Positions 32,513 to 41,458 of a stretch of 64,000 nucleotides of DNA are shown here, in pieces. The notes below the pieces were generated by a model. The model had not been told where the DNA came from and ran no database searches. It saw only the letters and a list, made by a program, of their open reading frames with translations. Made by a program: the position numbers and the translations under genes. Each line of letters opens with the position of its first letter. Positions within the stretch are counted from its first letter, which is position 1. Origin of the DNA: Lichenicoccus roseus (GTDB lineage Bacteria > Pseudomonadota > Alphaproteobacteria > Acetobacterales > Acetobacteraceae); NCBI RefSeq assembly GCF_005844085.1, contig NZ_VCDI01000001.1, forward strand, positions 868,001 through 932,000. The letters run 5' to 3'.

Positions 32513-33598
32513 TCAGCTCGGCTGGGCTTCGTTCACCCTGACGAGGATCTTCAGGTCGCGACCGCTCGGGTCGAGCAACGCCTCGAAGCCCTTGGCAACG
32601 ACGTCGTTCATTCCGATCTCGGCGGTGACCACCTTTTCTACCGGGAAGCTGCCGGACTCGATCATCGCCACGATCCGCGGCCAGATCTGCACCGGGTAGC
32701 ACCAGGTCGCCTCGATGCTGATGTCCTTCAACGCCCACAGCATCGGATCGACCTGCGCGAGCCTGGTATGCAGGCCGACCTGCACCACCACGCCCTGCCG
32801 ACGCACCGCCTTGGCGCAGGCGTTGAGCGAGGCCTCCGCGCCCACGCATTCGAGCGCCGCGTCAACCCCGGCGCCGCCCTCCGAATGCTGCCTCGCCACT
32901 TCCGCCACATCGGCCTGGTCGGGATTGACCGGCACCACGCCCGGGCACAGCGCCGCCGCCTTGGCGAGGCGCTCGGGATTGCGCTCCGACACGATGATGA
33001 CACTGGCGCCCGCCGCCTTCGCCGCCAGCACCGCCAGCGCGCCGATCGGTCCGGCGCCGGAGATCAGCACGCTGCCCCCCGCCCGCAGGCGGCTGCGATC
33101 GATGGCATAGACGGCGACCGCGGCCGGCTCCACCAGGGCGCCCTGCGCATCGCTCAGGGTGCGCGGGATCGCGATGACGTTGCGGGCATCGACCACTGCC
33201 TGCTCGCCCATTCCGCCCCACGCCGCCGACAGGCCGATCACCCCCAGGGTTTCGGAAAGATGCAGCAGGCCGCGCTTGGCATAGAAATCGTCGTCCGGCG
33301 CCATCAGCGGCTGGATCGAGACGCGGTCGCCGGGGCCGACATGCGTCACCTCGCTGCCGACGCGCACCACCCGGGCGGAGAATTCGTGGCCGAGGATCTG
33401 CGGCAGCGTGGCGCCGGTCAGCTTGTTCGGCTCGATCGGGGTCACGATCGGACCGGCGATGAACTCGTGCAGATCAGTGCCGCAGATGCCGCACAGCAAC
33501 GGCTCGATCAGTGCCTCGTGCGGCTTGAGCTCGCCTTCCGGCGCGGCGATGGTCTCGACCCGGATGTCACGCTTGGTATGGAAACGTACAGCTTGCAT
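32513..33598 (-). CDS. Zn-type medium-chain alcohol dehydrogenase (locus B)
   Basis: 361 aa, butanediol/sorbitol-dehydrogenase-like MDR. Catalytic zinc ligands Cys39 (CGICGTD) and His71-Glu72 (GHEF); Rossmann motif ISGAGPIGALAVLAAKAAG. The lobe that normally holds four Cys for a structural zinc is replaced by PLMAPDDDFYAKRGLLHLSE with no Cys, so it binds only the catalytic metal. It is the last gene of an eight-gene minus-strand operon starting with a sugar ABC importer, and likely oxidises a polyol or sugar. ATG 33598 gives the normal N-terminus, 11 bases after the preceding SDR. Confidence 0.92.
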   Translation of the reverse strand: MQAVRFHTKRDIRVETIAAPEGELKPHEALIEPLLCGICGTDLHEFIAGPIVTPIEPNKLTGATLPQILGHEFSARVVRVGSEVTHVGPGDRVSIQPLMAPDDDFYAKRGLLHLSETLGVIGLSAAWGGMGEQAVVDARNVIAIPRTLSDAQGALVEPAAVAVYAIDRSRLRAGGSVLISGAGPIGALAVLAAKAAGASVIIVSERNPERLAKAAALCPGVVPVNPDQADVAEVARQHSEGGAGVDAALECVGAEASLNACAKAVRRQGVVVQVGLHTRLAQVDPMLWALKDISIEATWCYPVQIWPRIVAMIESGSFPVEKVVTAEIGMNDVVAKGFEALLDPSGRDLKILVRVNEAQPS

Positions 33599-33609
33599 CT
33601 CGATAATTC

Positions 33610-34377
33610 CTACTGGACCGTGTAACCGCCATCGCAGACGAGGCTTGCGCCGGTGACGAAGCGCGCCTCGTCCGAGGCAAGGAAGAGCACGCAATTGGCG
33701 ATGTCGACCGGTTCCGCCAGCGGCAGCGGGTGCTTGGCCTGCATCATCGCAAGGTAGGATTCGTATCCGCCCGGATAGGTCTCCCCCGCCTTGATGAACA
33801 GCGGCGTCTTGGTCGAGCCGGGATGCACGCAGTTTACCCGGATGCCGTAGGGCGCATAGCAGATCGCGTCCGTCCTGGTCATCGACAGGATGGCGCCCTT
33901 GGTGGCGTGATAGGGCGGCAGGTCGTCGTTGCCGATCAGCGCGTAGATCGACGAGAAATGCACGATCGCACCGCGCCGGGCCTGCATCATGTGCGGCAGC
34001 ACGTGCTTGCTGCACAGGAACGGGCCGCGGACATTCACCGAGAAGACCTGCTCCCATTCCGAGACGGCGAGGTCGTGGGTGAGCTTGTTGGCACCGGGGA
34101 TAGCCGCATTGTTCACCAGGATGTCGATGCCGCCGAACCGTGCCACCGTCTCCGCGACGGCGCGGGCGACATCGTCCTCCTGCGTGACATCGACGCGGAT
34201 CGAGTAGGCGTCGTAGCCGGCCGCGCGCATGGCGCCGGCGGTCTGCTCCCCGGCCTCCTGCTGGATTTCGAAGATCGCGACGCGGGCGCCTTCCTGTCCG
34301 AAGCGATGGCAGGTGGCCTCGCCGATGCCGGTGCCGCCGCCGGTGACGATGGCGACCTTGCCTTCGAGACGTCCCAT
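33610..34377 (-). CDS. SDR family oxidoreductase (locus B, second)
   Basis: 255 aa classical SDR: VTGGGTGIGEATCHRFG cofactor loop, ILVNNAAIPGA (NNAG variant), catalytic Ser in HFSSIYA, YHATK (Tyr-x-x-x-Lys) and end VTGASLVCDGGYTVQ. Such proteins in sugar operons often dehydrogenate aldoses or 2-keto-3-deoxy acids. ATG 34377 puts the GxxxGxG at the usual residue 12; the upstream open frame is unlikely to be coding. Confidence 0.93.
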   Translation of the reverse strand: MGRLEGKVAIVTGGGTGIGEATCHRFGQEGARVAIFEIQQEAGEQTAGAMRAAGYDAYSIRVDVTQEDDVARAVAETVARFGGIDILVNNAAIPGANKLTHDLAVSEWEQVFSVNVRGPFLCSKHVLPHMMQARRGAIVHFSSIYALIGNDDLPPYHATKGAILSMTRTDAICYAPYGIRVNCVHPGSTKTPLFIKAGETYPGGYESYLAMMQAKHPLPLAEPVDIANCVLFLASDEARFVTGASLVCDGGYTVQ

Positions 34378-34402
34378 GTTCGTCGTCCTCCCATTGTCGC
34401 CG

Positions 34403-34690
34403 TCAGGCCCGGTTGTCCATTCTCTTGAGGAACGGGTTGATCCGGACCTGCTCCCAGATCCCGGCCGCATGGAAGGGATCGTTGCCGCTGAAGGCCTGGA
34501 CCTGCTCGATCGTGTCGGCCTGCACCAGGAAGAAGCTGCCGATCATCGTGCTGTGGTCGTCCTGCACCAGCGGGCCGGATATGACGATGTCGATCGGCTT
34601 GCTGGCGAGATACGCCTTGTGCGCGTCGTAGTGCGCGAGCCGGGTCTCGACCATGCCGGGCTTGTCCAGGCAATGAACGACGAAATGCAT
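34403..34690 (-). CDS. YciI-like protein (locus B)
   Basis: 95 aa YCII-domain protein: HFVVHCLDKPGMVETRLAHY, DAHKAYLASKP with the conserved His, IDIVISGPLVQDD, and GNDPFHAAGIW with the conserved Asp. Embedded between two SDR genes in a catabolic operon, it may act as a small isomerase or lactone/hydrolase-like enzyme on a pathway intermediate, but there is no direct evidence. Distinct in sequence from the YciI protein at 21492-21797. Confidence 0.9.
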   Translation of the reverse strand: MHFVVHCLDKPGMVETRLAHYDAHKAYLASKPIDIVISGPLVQDDHSTMIGSFFLVQADTIEQVQAFSGNDPFHAAGIWEQVRINPFLKRMDNRA

Positions 34691-34700
34691 ATCTGTGCTC

Positions 34701-35486
34701 CTATCCGACCGAATAGCCGTGGTCGGCCATCATGAGATGTCCGGTGACGCCGGATGCCGCGTCCGACAGCAGGAAGCCGACCACCGCCGCGATCTCCTCG
34801 CGTCGCAGCAGCCGCCCGGTCGGGATGTCGGCAAGCCAGGCCTGCATGACCTCCGGCCGCGAGCGGCCGACATCGGCCAGCATCTCGGTGTCGGTGTAGC
34901 CCGGGCCGACGGCGTTGACGCGCACCCCGGACTTCGCCCATTCGACCCCGAGCGAACGCGCCATGTGCGCGACACCTGCCTTCGAGACGTCGTAGCTGAC
35001 ATGCCGCTCCGGCCGGGAAATCCCGACCCCCGAGATGGAGGAGATCAGCACGACCGCCCCCTTCCCCTGCGACAGCATCGGACGCGCGAAGGCCTGCGTG
35101 GTAAAGAAGACGGCATCGAGATTGAGCGCCATCACGCGGCGCCAGTCCTCGGCGCTGTGATCGACGGCCTGCCGCTCCAGGCTGATGCCGGCATTGGCGA
35201 CCAGTGCATCGACCCGGCCGTGGCGGGCAACGATCTTGTCCGCGGCAGCCCCGACCGCCGCCACGTCGGTGACGTCGAACACCAGCGCCTCGGTCCCGAG
35301 CCCCTCATCCGCAAGCCGTCGCGCCGTCGCTTCGACCTCCGGATTGAGGTCGGTCAGCACGACCGTGGCGCCCAGTGCGCCGAGCTGGCGGGCGATGGTC
35401 TCGCCGATGCCGCGCGCGGCACCCGTCACCACCGCGACCCTGCCGTCCAGTCGATAGAGGTCGGCTCCAAGCTGTGCCATTTCCAT
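34701..35486 (-). CDS. SDR family oxidoreductase (locus B, first)
   Basis: 261 aa classical SDR: VTGAARGIGETIARQLG, Asp in LTDLNPE (NAD preference), ALVANAGISLE (NNAG variant), LISSISG with the catalytic Ser, SYDVSKAG (Tyr-x-x-x-Lys) and NAVGPGYTDTEM. It follows the second permease gene by 7 bases, so it is the first catabolic enzyme of the operon. Possible starts at 35486 or two codons later (MAQLG). Confidence 0.93.
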   Translation of the reverse strand: MEMAQLGADLYRLDGRVAVVTGAARGIGETIARQLGALGATVVLTDLNPEVEATARRLADEGLGTEALVFDVTDVAAVGAAADKIVARHGRVDALVANAGISLERQAVDHSAEDWRRVMALNLDAVFFTTQAFARPMLSQGKGAVVLISSISGVGISRPERHVSYDVSKAGVAHMARSLGVEWAKSGVRVNAVGPGYTDTEMLADVGRSRPEVMQAWLADIPTGRLLRREEIAAVVGFLLSDAASGVTGHLMMADHGYSVG

Positions 35487-35493
35487 GTTTCCT

Positions 35494-36489
35494 TCAGCGC
35501 CTCGCGTAGCAGGCTGCCGCGAAGACTATGACCACGCCCTTCAGGATGATCTGGAACTGCACCGGCAGACCGATCAGCAGGACGATGTTGCCAGCCAGCG
35601 CGAGCACGATGCTGCCGGCGATGACCCCGGCGACGTTTCCCCGGCCACCCGACAGGGCGAAACCGCCGAGCACGGCCGCCACGATGCTGTCGAGCTCGAA
35701 GCCGCGGCCGACCCAGTTGTCGACGATCTGCGCGTAGCCGCCCAGGACGATGCCGGCGATCGCCGCCAGGCAGCCCGAAAGCATGTAGGCGCCGATGACG
35801 ATCGCATCGACCGGATATCCCAGCAGCCGGCCCGTCATCGGGTTGCCGCCGGTGATGACGACGCGCCGGCCGAGCGTGGTGCGGTGCAGGACCAGCACCA
35901 GCGGCAGCGCCACCGCGAGCAGCACCGGCAGGTTCATCGGGATGAAGCCCCAGGTGCCGGCGCCGATGCGGTGCAGCAGCGGCGGCATCAGGCCCGACGG
36001 CGCACCGTGGGTCCAGGCGAAGCGCAGTCCCTGCAGAACGATCATGGTGGCCAGCGTGGCGAGGAACGGCGACACGTTGCGCTTGACCACCAGCAACCCG
36101 TTGACCAGCCCGGCACACATCCCGATCGCCAGCGATAGCAGCACGATCGACGGGATGTCGGCATCATGGCCGCTGAAACTGGTCGCGACGACGGCGGCGG
36201 TCGCCATCACCGAGGACACCGACAGGTCCAGGCCGCGTACCAGGATGACCATCGCCTGCCCGCAGGCGACGATGGCGAGCGGCACGATCTGCAGCACCAG
36301 GTTGGACAGGTTGCCGCGGCTGAAGAAGGAGGGCGCCGCCACCGCCGCGACGAGCAGGAACACCACCATGAACAGGTAGATGCCGTAGCGCGACAGCAGC
36401 GACGTGAAGCCGGGTGGCATGATCCTGCCGGCAAGCGGCGCCTTCGCCGCACCCACGCCGCGTGCCTTTGCGAGCAGCGAACCGTTCAC
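35494..36489 (-). CDS. Sugar ABC transporter permease (locus B, second)
   Basis: 331 aa, CUT2 permease. VACGQAMVILVRGLDLSVSS contains the signature, NGLLVVKRNVSPFLATLATM the central loop, and VLGGFALSGGRGNVAG the late Gly-rich loop. About nine membrane helices. The start is a GTG at 36489 overlapping the TGA of the upstream permease (GTGA). The same frame stays open far upstream through that gene, but only the part from 36489 has permease character. Confidence 0.93.
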   Translation of the reverse strand: MNGSLLAKARGVGAAKAPLAGRIMPPGFTSLLSRYGIYLFMVVFLLVAAVAAPSFFSRGNLSNLVLQIVPLAIVACGQAMVILVRGLDLSVSSVMATAAVVATSFSGHDADIPSIVLLSLAIGMCAGLVNGLLVVKRNVSPFLATLATMIVLQGLRFAWTHGAPSGLMPPLLHRIGAGTWGFIPMNLPVLLAVALPLVLVLHRTTLGRRVVITGGNPMTGRLLGYPVDAIVIGAYMLSGCLAAIAGIVLGGYAQIVDNWVGRGFELDSIVAAVLGGFALSGGRGNVAGVIAGSIVLALAGNIVLLIGLPVQFQIILKGVVIVFAAACYARR

Positions 36490-37469
36490 GAGCGCCTCCC
36501 GCGTTCGACATGGATCGACACCGCGGCCATGATGATCAGCCCCTCCGCGACAAGCTGGATCTGCGTAGGGACGTGCAGGAAGTTCAGCAGGTCGTTCAGG
36601 ATCGCCAGCAGGTAGGCGCCGAGCAGCGTGCCGAAGATCGAGCCGCGGCCGCCGCTCAGCGCGATCCCGCCGACCACGACCGGCGTCACCGAGGCCAGGG
36701 TGTAGTCGGCGCCCGCATAGGGCTGTCCGGAGCCGAAGCGCGAGACCAGGTAGATCGCGGTCACCGCGGCGAAGAAGCCGGAGGCGCCATAGACCAGCAG
36801 GATGACCCGGCGCACCGGCATCCCGAGCAGGCGCGCCGCCTGGCTGTCGTCGCCGACGGCGTAGATCGTACGGCCGGTATTGGTGTAGCGCAGGAACGCC
36901 GCCACCAGCACGAAGATCAGCGCCGTGGCGGCGCCGCCCACCGAGATGCCGGCGACGCGTCCGTAGGCGAGGCTGTCGAAGCCGTCCGGGATGCTGCCGA
37001 TCGGCGCACGCGTGTAGAGCAGCGCCACGCCCTGCAGGATCGCACCCATGCCGAGCGTCACGATAAGCGGGTGCACGCGCAGCCAGACCACGCCGCAGCC
37101 ATTCAGCACGCCGAGCAGGGTGCCGCCGGCGAGGATGCCCAGGCACACCGGGAGCACCATGGCGCTGTTGCCGTCGATCAGGCCGGAAGTCAGCACCGAG
37201 AGCAGGCTGATCATCGAGCCGACCGAGAGGTCGATGCCGCCGGTCAGTACGGTCAACGACTGCCCGAGCGCCACCAGGGCGAGATCGGTGGCCTGCTCGA
37301 AGACGTTGGCGAAATTCTCCGGCCGCATGAAGCGGTCGGTGACCACCGCGCCGACGACGATGATCGCCAAGATCAGGGCCAGCACCATCAGCAGGCGAAG
37401 CATGTCCGCCGAGGGGCCGCGCCGGACGCGACGCGGCGTGGCAGGCGGTGTCAGGATGGTCGCGGACAT
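36486..37469 (-). CDS. Sugar ABC transporter permease (locus B, first)
   Basis: 327 aa CUT2 permease: LVALGQSLTVLTGGIDLSVGS signature, RYTNTGRTIYAVGDDSQAARL coupling loop, VVVGGIALSGGRGSIFG near the end and an ERGRR tail. Pairs with the following permease as a heterodimer. It begins 9 bases after the ATPase gene and overlaps the next gene by 4 bases. Confidence 0.93.
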   Translation of the reverse strand: MSATILTPPATPRRVRRGPSADMLRLLMVLALILAIIVVGAVVTDRFMRPENFANVFEQATDLALVALGQSLTVLTGGIDLSVGSMISLLSVLTSGLIDGNSAMVLPVCLGILAGGTLLGVLNGCGVVWLRVHPLIVTLGMGAILQGVALLYTRAPIGSIPDGFDSLAYGRVAGISVGGAATALIFVLVAAFLRYTNTGRTIYAVGDDSQAARLLGMPVRRVILLVYGASGFFAAVTAIYLVSRFGSGQPYAGADYTLASVTPVVVGGIALSGGRGSIFGTLLGAYLLAILNDLLNFLHVPTQIQLVAEGLIIMAAVSIHVERGRRS

Positions 37470-37478
37470 GCTGCCTCC

Positions 37479-38978
37479 TCAGGCCGCGTGGCGGTGATGG
37501 GTGGCGAGGTCGACGACGGCTTCCTCGGTAATCTGGCCGGGTTCCAGCACGCCGGGCATCGACCCCTCGCGCATGACGTAGACGCGGTCGGACATGCCGA
37601 CGACTTCCGGCAGTTCCGAGCTGATCATCAGGATCGCGACGCCACGCGCCGCCAGCTCGCGCATGATGCGGTAGATCTCGGTGCGTGCCCCGACATCGAC
37701 ACCGCGCGTCGGCTCGTCGAGGATGAGCACGCTGCGGCAGGTATGCGCCCAGCGCGCGATCAGGGTCTTCTGCTGGTTGCCGCCGGACATGGTGGCGACC
37801 GGATTGCCTGGTCCGAAGCAGGCGATGCGGAATGCCTCGATATCGGCGTCCGCGATCGACCGCTCGCGCGCGGATTGCAGCATCGGGCCGGCCGAGACGC
37901 TGTCCAGGCAGGCGGCGGTGACGTTGACGGCGACATCCTGCAGCATCGCCAGGCCCTCGCCCTTGCGGTCCTCGGTGACGAAGCCGATGCCCTGCCGGAT
38001 GGCGATCGCCGGCGTCATCCGCCTGAACACCCTGCCGCCGATCGCGACGGTTCCTGCCTCCATCGGCAACCCGCCGAAGATTGCCATGGCGAGTTCCGAC
38101 CGGCCGGCACCCACCATGCCGGCCAGCCCGGTCACGATACCGGCGCGAAGCTCGATCGAGGCGCCGCGCACGCGACGGCCGAGCCTGATGTCGGACGCCT
38201 GCAGCACCACCTCGGCTGCCGCGACATCGGCCGCATCGGCGCGTGGCGGAAAGAACTGCGTGACGTCGCGTCCGACCATCAGCGTCACCAGCCGGTCGCG
38301 GTCCACCTCGCCGACCGCGTGGGTCGCGATCCACTGGCCGTCCTTCACCACCGTCACGCGGTCGCAGAGCGAGAAGATCTCCTCCAGCCGGTGCGAGATG
38401 TAGATGATCGCAACCCCTTCGTCGCGCAGCAGCCGCAGCCGCTCGAACAGCGCTTCCACCTCCTGGCCGGCGATCACCGCCGTCGGCTCGTCCAGGATCA
38501 GAAGCCTGGGCCGGTCGACCAGGGCCTTGGCGATTTCCACCATCTGCTGGTCGGCCACGGTCAGCTCGCCCACCAGGCGCCACGGCTCCAGCCGCACGCC
38601 GAGGCGCGCCATGAGCTCGGCCGCCGCCCGCTCGGTGGCGGCGTGATCGACCGCGCGCAGGCGGTTGCGGCGGTAGTGCCCGATGAAGATGTTCTCGGCC
38701 ACCGACAGATGCGGGAACAGCACGAATTCCTGGTAGATGACGTGGATCCCCGCTGCCTTGGCGGCCGCGGGCCCGGTCCAGCGAACCGGCTTGCCGTCGA
38801 GCGACATCTCGCCCGCATCCGGAGCCTGCGCGCCGGCGATGATCTTGGTCAGCGTCGACTTCCCGGCGCCATTCTCGCCGACCAGCGCATGGATCTCGCC
38901 CGCATGGACGTCGAGCTGCATGTCGGAGAGGGCCTGGACGCCCGGGAAAGCCTTGCTGATATGCCGGACGCTCAGCAT
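37479..38978 (-). CDS. Sugar ABC transporter ATPase, two NBDs (locus B)
   Basis: 499 aa, RbsA-like. NBD1: Walker [10 protein letters not shown], degenerate signature LTVADQQ, Walker B LLILDEPTA. NBD2: the family's degenerate Walker A GMVGAGRSE, signature MSGGNQQ and Walker [10 protein letters not shown] with the Glu retained. Energises the locus-B importer. ATG 38978 chosen; an open upstream extension of 22 codons lacks similarity. It lies 10 bases downstream of the binding-protein gene. Confidence 0.95.
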   Translation of the reverse strand: MLSVRHISKAFPGVQALSDMQLDVHAGEIHALVGENGAGKSTLTKIIAGAQAPDAGEMSLDGKPVRWTGPAAAKAAGIHVIYQEFVLFPHLSVAENIFIGHYRRNRLRAVDHAATERAAAELMARLGVRLEPWRLVGELTVADQQMVEIAKALVDRPRLLILDEPTAVIAGQEVEALFERLRLLRDEGVAIIYISHRLEEIFSLCDRVTVVKDGQWIATHAVGEVDRDRLVTLMVGRDVTQFFPPRADAADVAAAEVVLQASDIRLGRRVRGASIELRAGIVTGLAGMVGAGRSELAMAIFGGLPMEAGTVAIGGRVFRRMTPAIAIRQGIGFVTEDRKGEGLAMLQDVAVNVTAACLDSVSAGPMLQSARERSIADADIEAFRIACFGPGNPVATMSGGNQQKTLIARWAHTCRSVLILDEPTRGVDVGARTEIYRIMRELAARGVAILMISSELPEVVGMSDRVYVMREGSMPGVLEPGQITEEAVVDLATHHRHAA

Positions 38979-38988
38979 CGGCACGGCC

Positions 38989-40122
38989 CTAGTGCGGATA
39001 GTCGATATGCGCGGTGGACGGGCTGTAGTTCGGCCCCAGATCATTGGTGATCAGCATGTCTGGCGCGCCGTTCGGCACCACCAGGTCGGTGATCGGCAGG
39101 TCGCCCCTGATAGACGCGGTCTCGTCGCCCGGGGTGACGGCGATCTGCGAATTCACCGTCACCACGCAGGGCAGCGGCGTGCCGGCCAGCACCTTGAGCG
39201 CGACCGAGATGGCGAGCCTGTACTGCGACGGCGGATCGCCGACCTCGAGCATCGGCACCTTGTACTTGATCGCCATCTGCAACGCGCCGTTGATGTCCGC
39301 CGTGGTGTGCATCGGGATCTCGCCCGGCTTGAAGCCGGCCTCGACGAAGGCCTCGATCGAGCCGGGCACCTGCAGTCCGTGCGCCGACCAGACCGCGTTG
39401 ATGGAGTGGCCGTATTTCGCGATCACCGCCTGCATGACCTGCTTGGCCTTCACCGGGCTCCAGTCGGAATAGACGGTGTCGAGGATGTGGATGCCCGGAT
39501 ACTGCTTGAAGATCTCGAGCGCGGGGTTCATGCGGTTCTCGTTCGGGCTGGAACCGGCCTGGCCGCCCAGCATCACCACGTTGCCCTTGCCGTGCAGCTT
39601 CTCGACGATCCACTGCGCCCACAACCGCCCCATCTCGGGATCGGAGGCGTTGATGTAGGTGACGAAATGGTCCGAGGAGATCCGGCGGTCCAGCATGATC
39701 ACCGGCACGCCGCGCTTCATCGCCCTGGTGACCACCGGGTCGAGCGCCTTCTCGGTATTGGCGCTCACGATCAGCAGGTCAACGCCCTGCGAGACCAGAT
39801 CCTGCACGTCGGAGACCTGCTTGGCATCGTCATGCCCGGCATCGGTGATGATGAGCTTCTTGATCACATCCTTGTGGTCCTGCGCGCCCTGCTTGAGCTC
39901 GTCGAGAGCCACCACCCGCCAGCTGTCGCCGAGGCCGGCATTGCTGAACCCGATGACGTAGGGGCCCGCTTTCTTGAAGGCGCTGGTGTCGCGTATGCAG
40001 CTGGTCAGGGCAGGGTTGAACAGCTCCGTCCTCGGAGCGCCCTGATATCCCTCGGCAAGTGCCGCAACCGGCGTCGTACCGCAGAGAAGAATGCTGCAAA
40101 GCACCAATCTGGTGGATTTCAC
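38989..40122 (-). CDS. Sugar ABC transporter substrate-binding protein (locus B)
   Basis: 377 aa periplasmic binding protein. Signal peptide MKSTRLVLCSILLCGTTPVAALA; features GPYVIGFSNAGLGDSWRVV, DVQDLVSQGVDLLIVSANTEK, VVMLGGQAGSSPNENRMNP and an Asn-Ala-Val-Trp-Ser-Ala segment where others have the hinge. It is longer than typical RbsB proteins (about 300 aa), resembling the larger CUT2 binding proteins with an extra N-terminal strand. GTG start at 40122 preceded by GGAGG. First gene of the locus-B operon; ligand unknown. Confidence 0.92.
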   Translation of the reverse strand: MKSTRLVLCSILLCGTTPVAALAEGYQGAPRTELFNPALTSCIRDTSAFKKAGPYVIGFSNAGLGDSWRVVALDELKQGAQDHKDVIKKLIITDAGHDDAKQVSDVQDLVSQGVDLLIVSANTEKALDPVVTRAMKRGVPVIMLDRRISSDHFVTYINASDPEMGRLWAQWIVEKLHGKGNVVMLGGQAGSSPNENRMNPALEIFKQYPGIHILDTVYSDWSPVKAKQVMQAVIAKYGHSINAVWSAHGLQVPGSIEAFVEAGFKPGEIPMHTTADINGALQMAIKYKVPMLEVGDPPSQYRLAISVALKVLAGTPLPCVVTVNSQIAVTPGDETASIRGDLPITDLVVPNGAPDMLITNDLGPNYSPSTAHIDYPH

Positions 40123-40182
40123 TCTGGGACCTCCCGGGTCGGACTTTCGTGTTCTGGTCAGCGTCTGATGACACCAGCTCGC

Positions 40183-40190
40183 TTGCGCAG
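40183..40190. promoter_or_regulatory. Candidate LacI-type half-conserved operator
   Basis: TTGCGCAG within GCTTGCGCAGAC, one mismatch from TTGCGCAA, 61 bases upstream of the locus-B binding-protein start and 113 bases from the perfect copy at 40296. Confidence 0.3.
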
Positions 40191-40295
40191 ACTTCGTTGA
40201 GCGCGACCATAGGTATCCGGCCGGGACTGCAAAATGCCGATTTTATCCAGATTGGATATATTGCGGCTGTCCGGGCGCTGCCGTGGCGCTATCGT

Positions 40296-40303
40296 TTGCG
40301 CAA
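40296..40303. promoter_or_regulatory. Candidate LacI-type operator TTGCGCAA
   Basis: Perfect 8-bp palindrome in GTTTGCGCAATG, in the divergent region between the locus-B operon and the maleylacetate-reductase operon. Identical to the core at 23004-23011 upstream of the LacI gene; the only other copy I noticed is inside the coding sequence near 16928. Confidence 0.45.
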
Positions 40304-40362
40304 TGCGGCCGCAAGGTCGAGGGTCGTGACGTGTCGGCCGAGGGATGAGGGAACACCGCTCG

Positions 40363-41445
40363 ATGCAGTCTGAGTTCGTCTTCAGCGGATTGCCGATGCG
40401 CGTGCTGTTCGGTGCCGGCACGATCTCGCGTCTTCCCGAGGAAGTGACCCGGCTGGGCATGCGCCGTCCGCTGGTGGTGTCCACGCCCGAGCAGCGCGAC
40501 CAGGCCGAAGGCGTCATCGCGCGCCTGGGCGAGGCCAGCAGCGGCGGTTTCTTCGGCGCCCGGATGCATACGCCGGTCGCGGTGACCGAGGAGGCGCTGG
40601 CGGTGCTGTCCGAGCGCCGTGCCGACGGGCTGGTCGCCTTCGGTGGCGGCTCGACGACCGGGCTGTCCAAGGCGCTGGCGCTGCGCACCGACCTGCCGCA
40701 GATCGCCATCCCGACCACCTATGCCGGATCGGAGATGACGCCGATCCTGGGCGAGACGCGCGACGGCGAGAAGCACACGATCCGCTCCGAAAGGGTGCTG
40801 CCGGAAACGACGATCTACGATGTCGAGTTCACCACCGGCCTGCCGGTCGCGATGTCGGTCACCAGCGGCCTGAACGCCATCGCGCACGCCGTGGAGGCGC
40901 TGTATGCACCAGACCGCAACCCGATCATCTCGCTGATGGCGGAGACCGCGACGGCAGCACTGGTGCGCGCATTGCCTGCCGTGATCGAGCGTCCGGACGA
41001 TATCGGCGCGCGCACCGAGGCCTTGTATGGAGCCTGGCTGTGCGGCGTGGCGCTGGGCGCGGTCGGCATGGGGTTGCACCACAAGCTCTGCCACACCCTG
41101 GGTGGCAGCTTCGACCTGCCGCATGCCCCGACCCATGCGGTGGTGCTGCCATACGCCCTGGCGTACAACGCAGCCGCGGCCCCGGAAGCCGTCGCCGCGC
41201 TGCGACGGGTGATGGGCGAGGGTGACGTCGCGGTCGCGCTGCACCGCTTCGGCCAGCGGATCGGCGCCCCGTCCTCGCTGGCGGACCTCGGCCTCGACGA
41301 GGGCAACCTCGATCGCGCCGCCGACCTTGCCGCGGCCCGGCCCTACCCGAACCCGCGGCCGATCGAGCGCGGTGCGATCCGCGCGCTGCTGGACGATGCA
41401 TACCACGGACGGCCGCCCGGCACCTCGGCCGGCGCCGCCGGTTGA
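40363..41445 (+). CDS. Maleylacetate reductase
   Basis: Iron-type alcohol dehydrogenase family member reducing maleylacetate to 3-oxoadipate with NAD(P)H, the second step after hydroxyquinol ring cleavage. 360 aa. Opening QSEFVFSGLPMRVLFGAGT, nucleotide loop LVAFGGGSTTGLSKALALR, IAIPTTYAGSEMTPI, and the metal/active-site histidines in GLHHKLCHTLGGSFDLPHAP and THAVVLPYAL are typical of MAR. ATG 40363 has GAGGGA upstream; ATG 40345 is an alternative. The next gene encodes a hydroxyquinol-type dioxygenase 13 bases downstream, which supports the substrate. First gene of a six-gene operon. Confidence 0.93.
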   Translation: MQSEFVFSGLPMRVLFGAGTISRLPEEVTRLGMRRPLVVSTPEQRDQAEGVIARLGEASSGGFFGARMHTPVAVTEEALAVLSERRADGLVAFGGGSTTGLSKALALRTDLPQIAIPTTYAGSEMTPILGETRDGEKHTIRSERVLPETTIYDVEFTTGLPVAMSVTSGLNAIAHAVEALYAPDRNPIISLMAETATAALVRALPAVIERPDDIGARTEALYGAWLCGVALGAVGMGLHHKLCHTLGGSFDLPHAPTHAVVLPYALAYNAAAAPEAVAALRRVMGEGDVAVALHRFGQRIGAPSSLADLGLDEGNLDRAADLAAARPYPNPRPIERGAIRALLDDAYHGRPPGTSAGAAG

Positions 41446-41458
41446 GGGAGAGCAAGCG

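Noticed and set aside
36490-38583. Upstream extension of the locus-B second-permease frame
   Set aside because: Open only because it shadows the ATPase and first permease genes; low-complexity Arg/Gly sequence.
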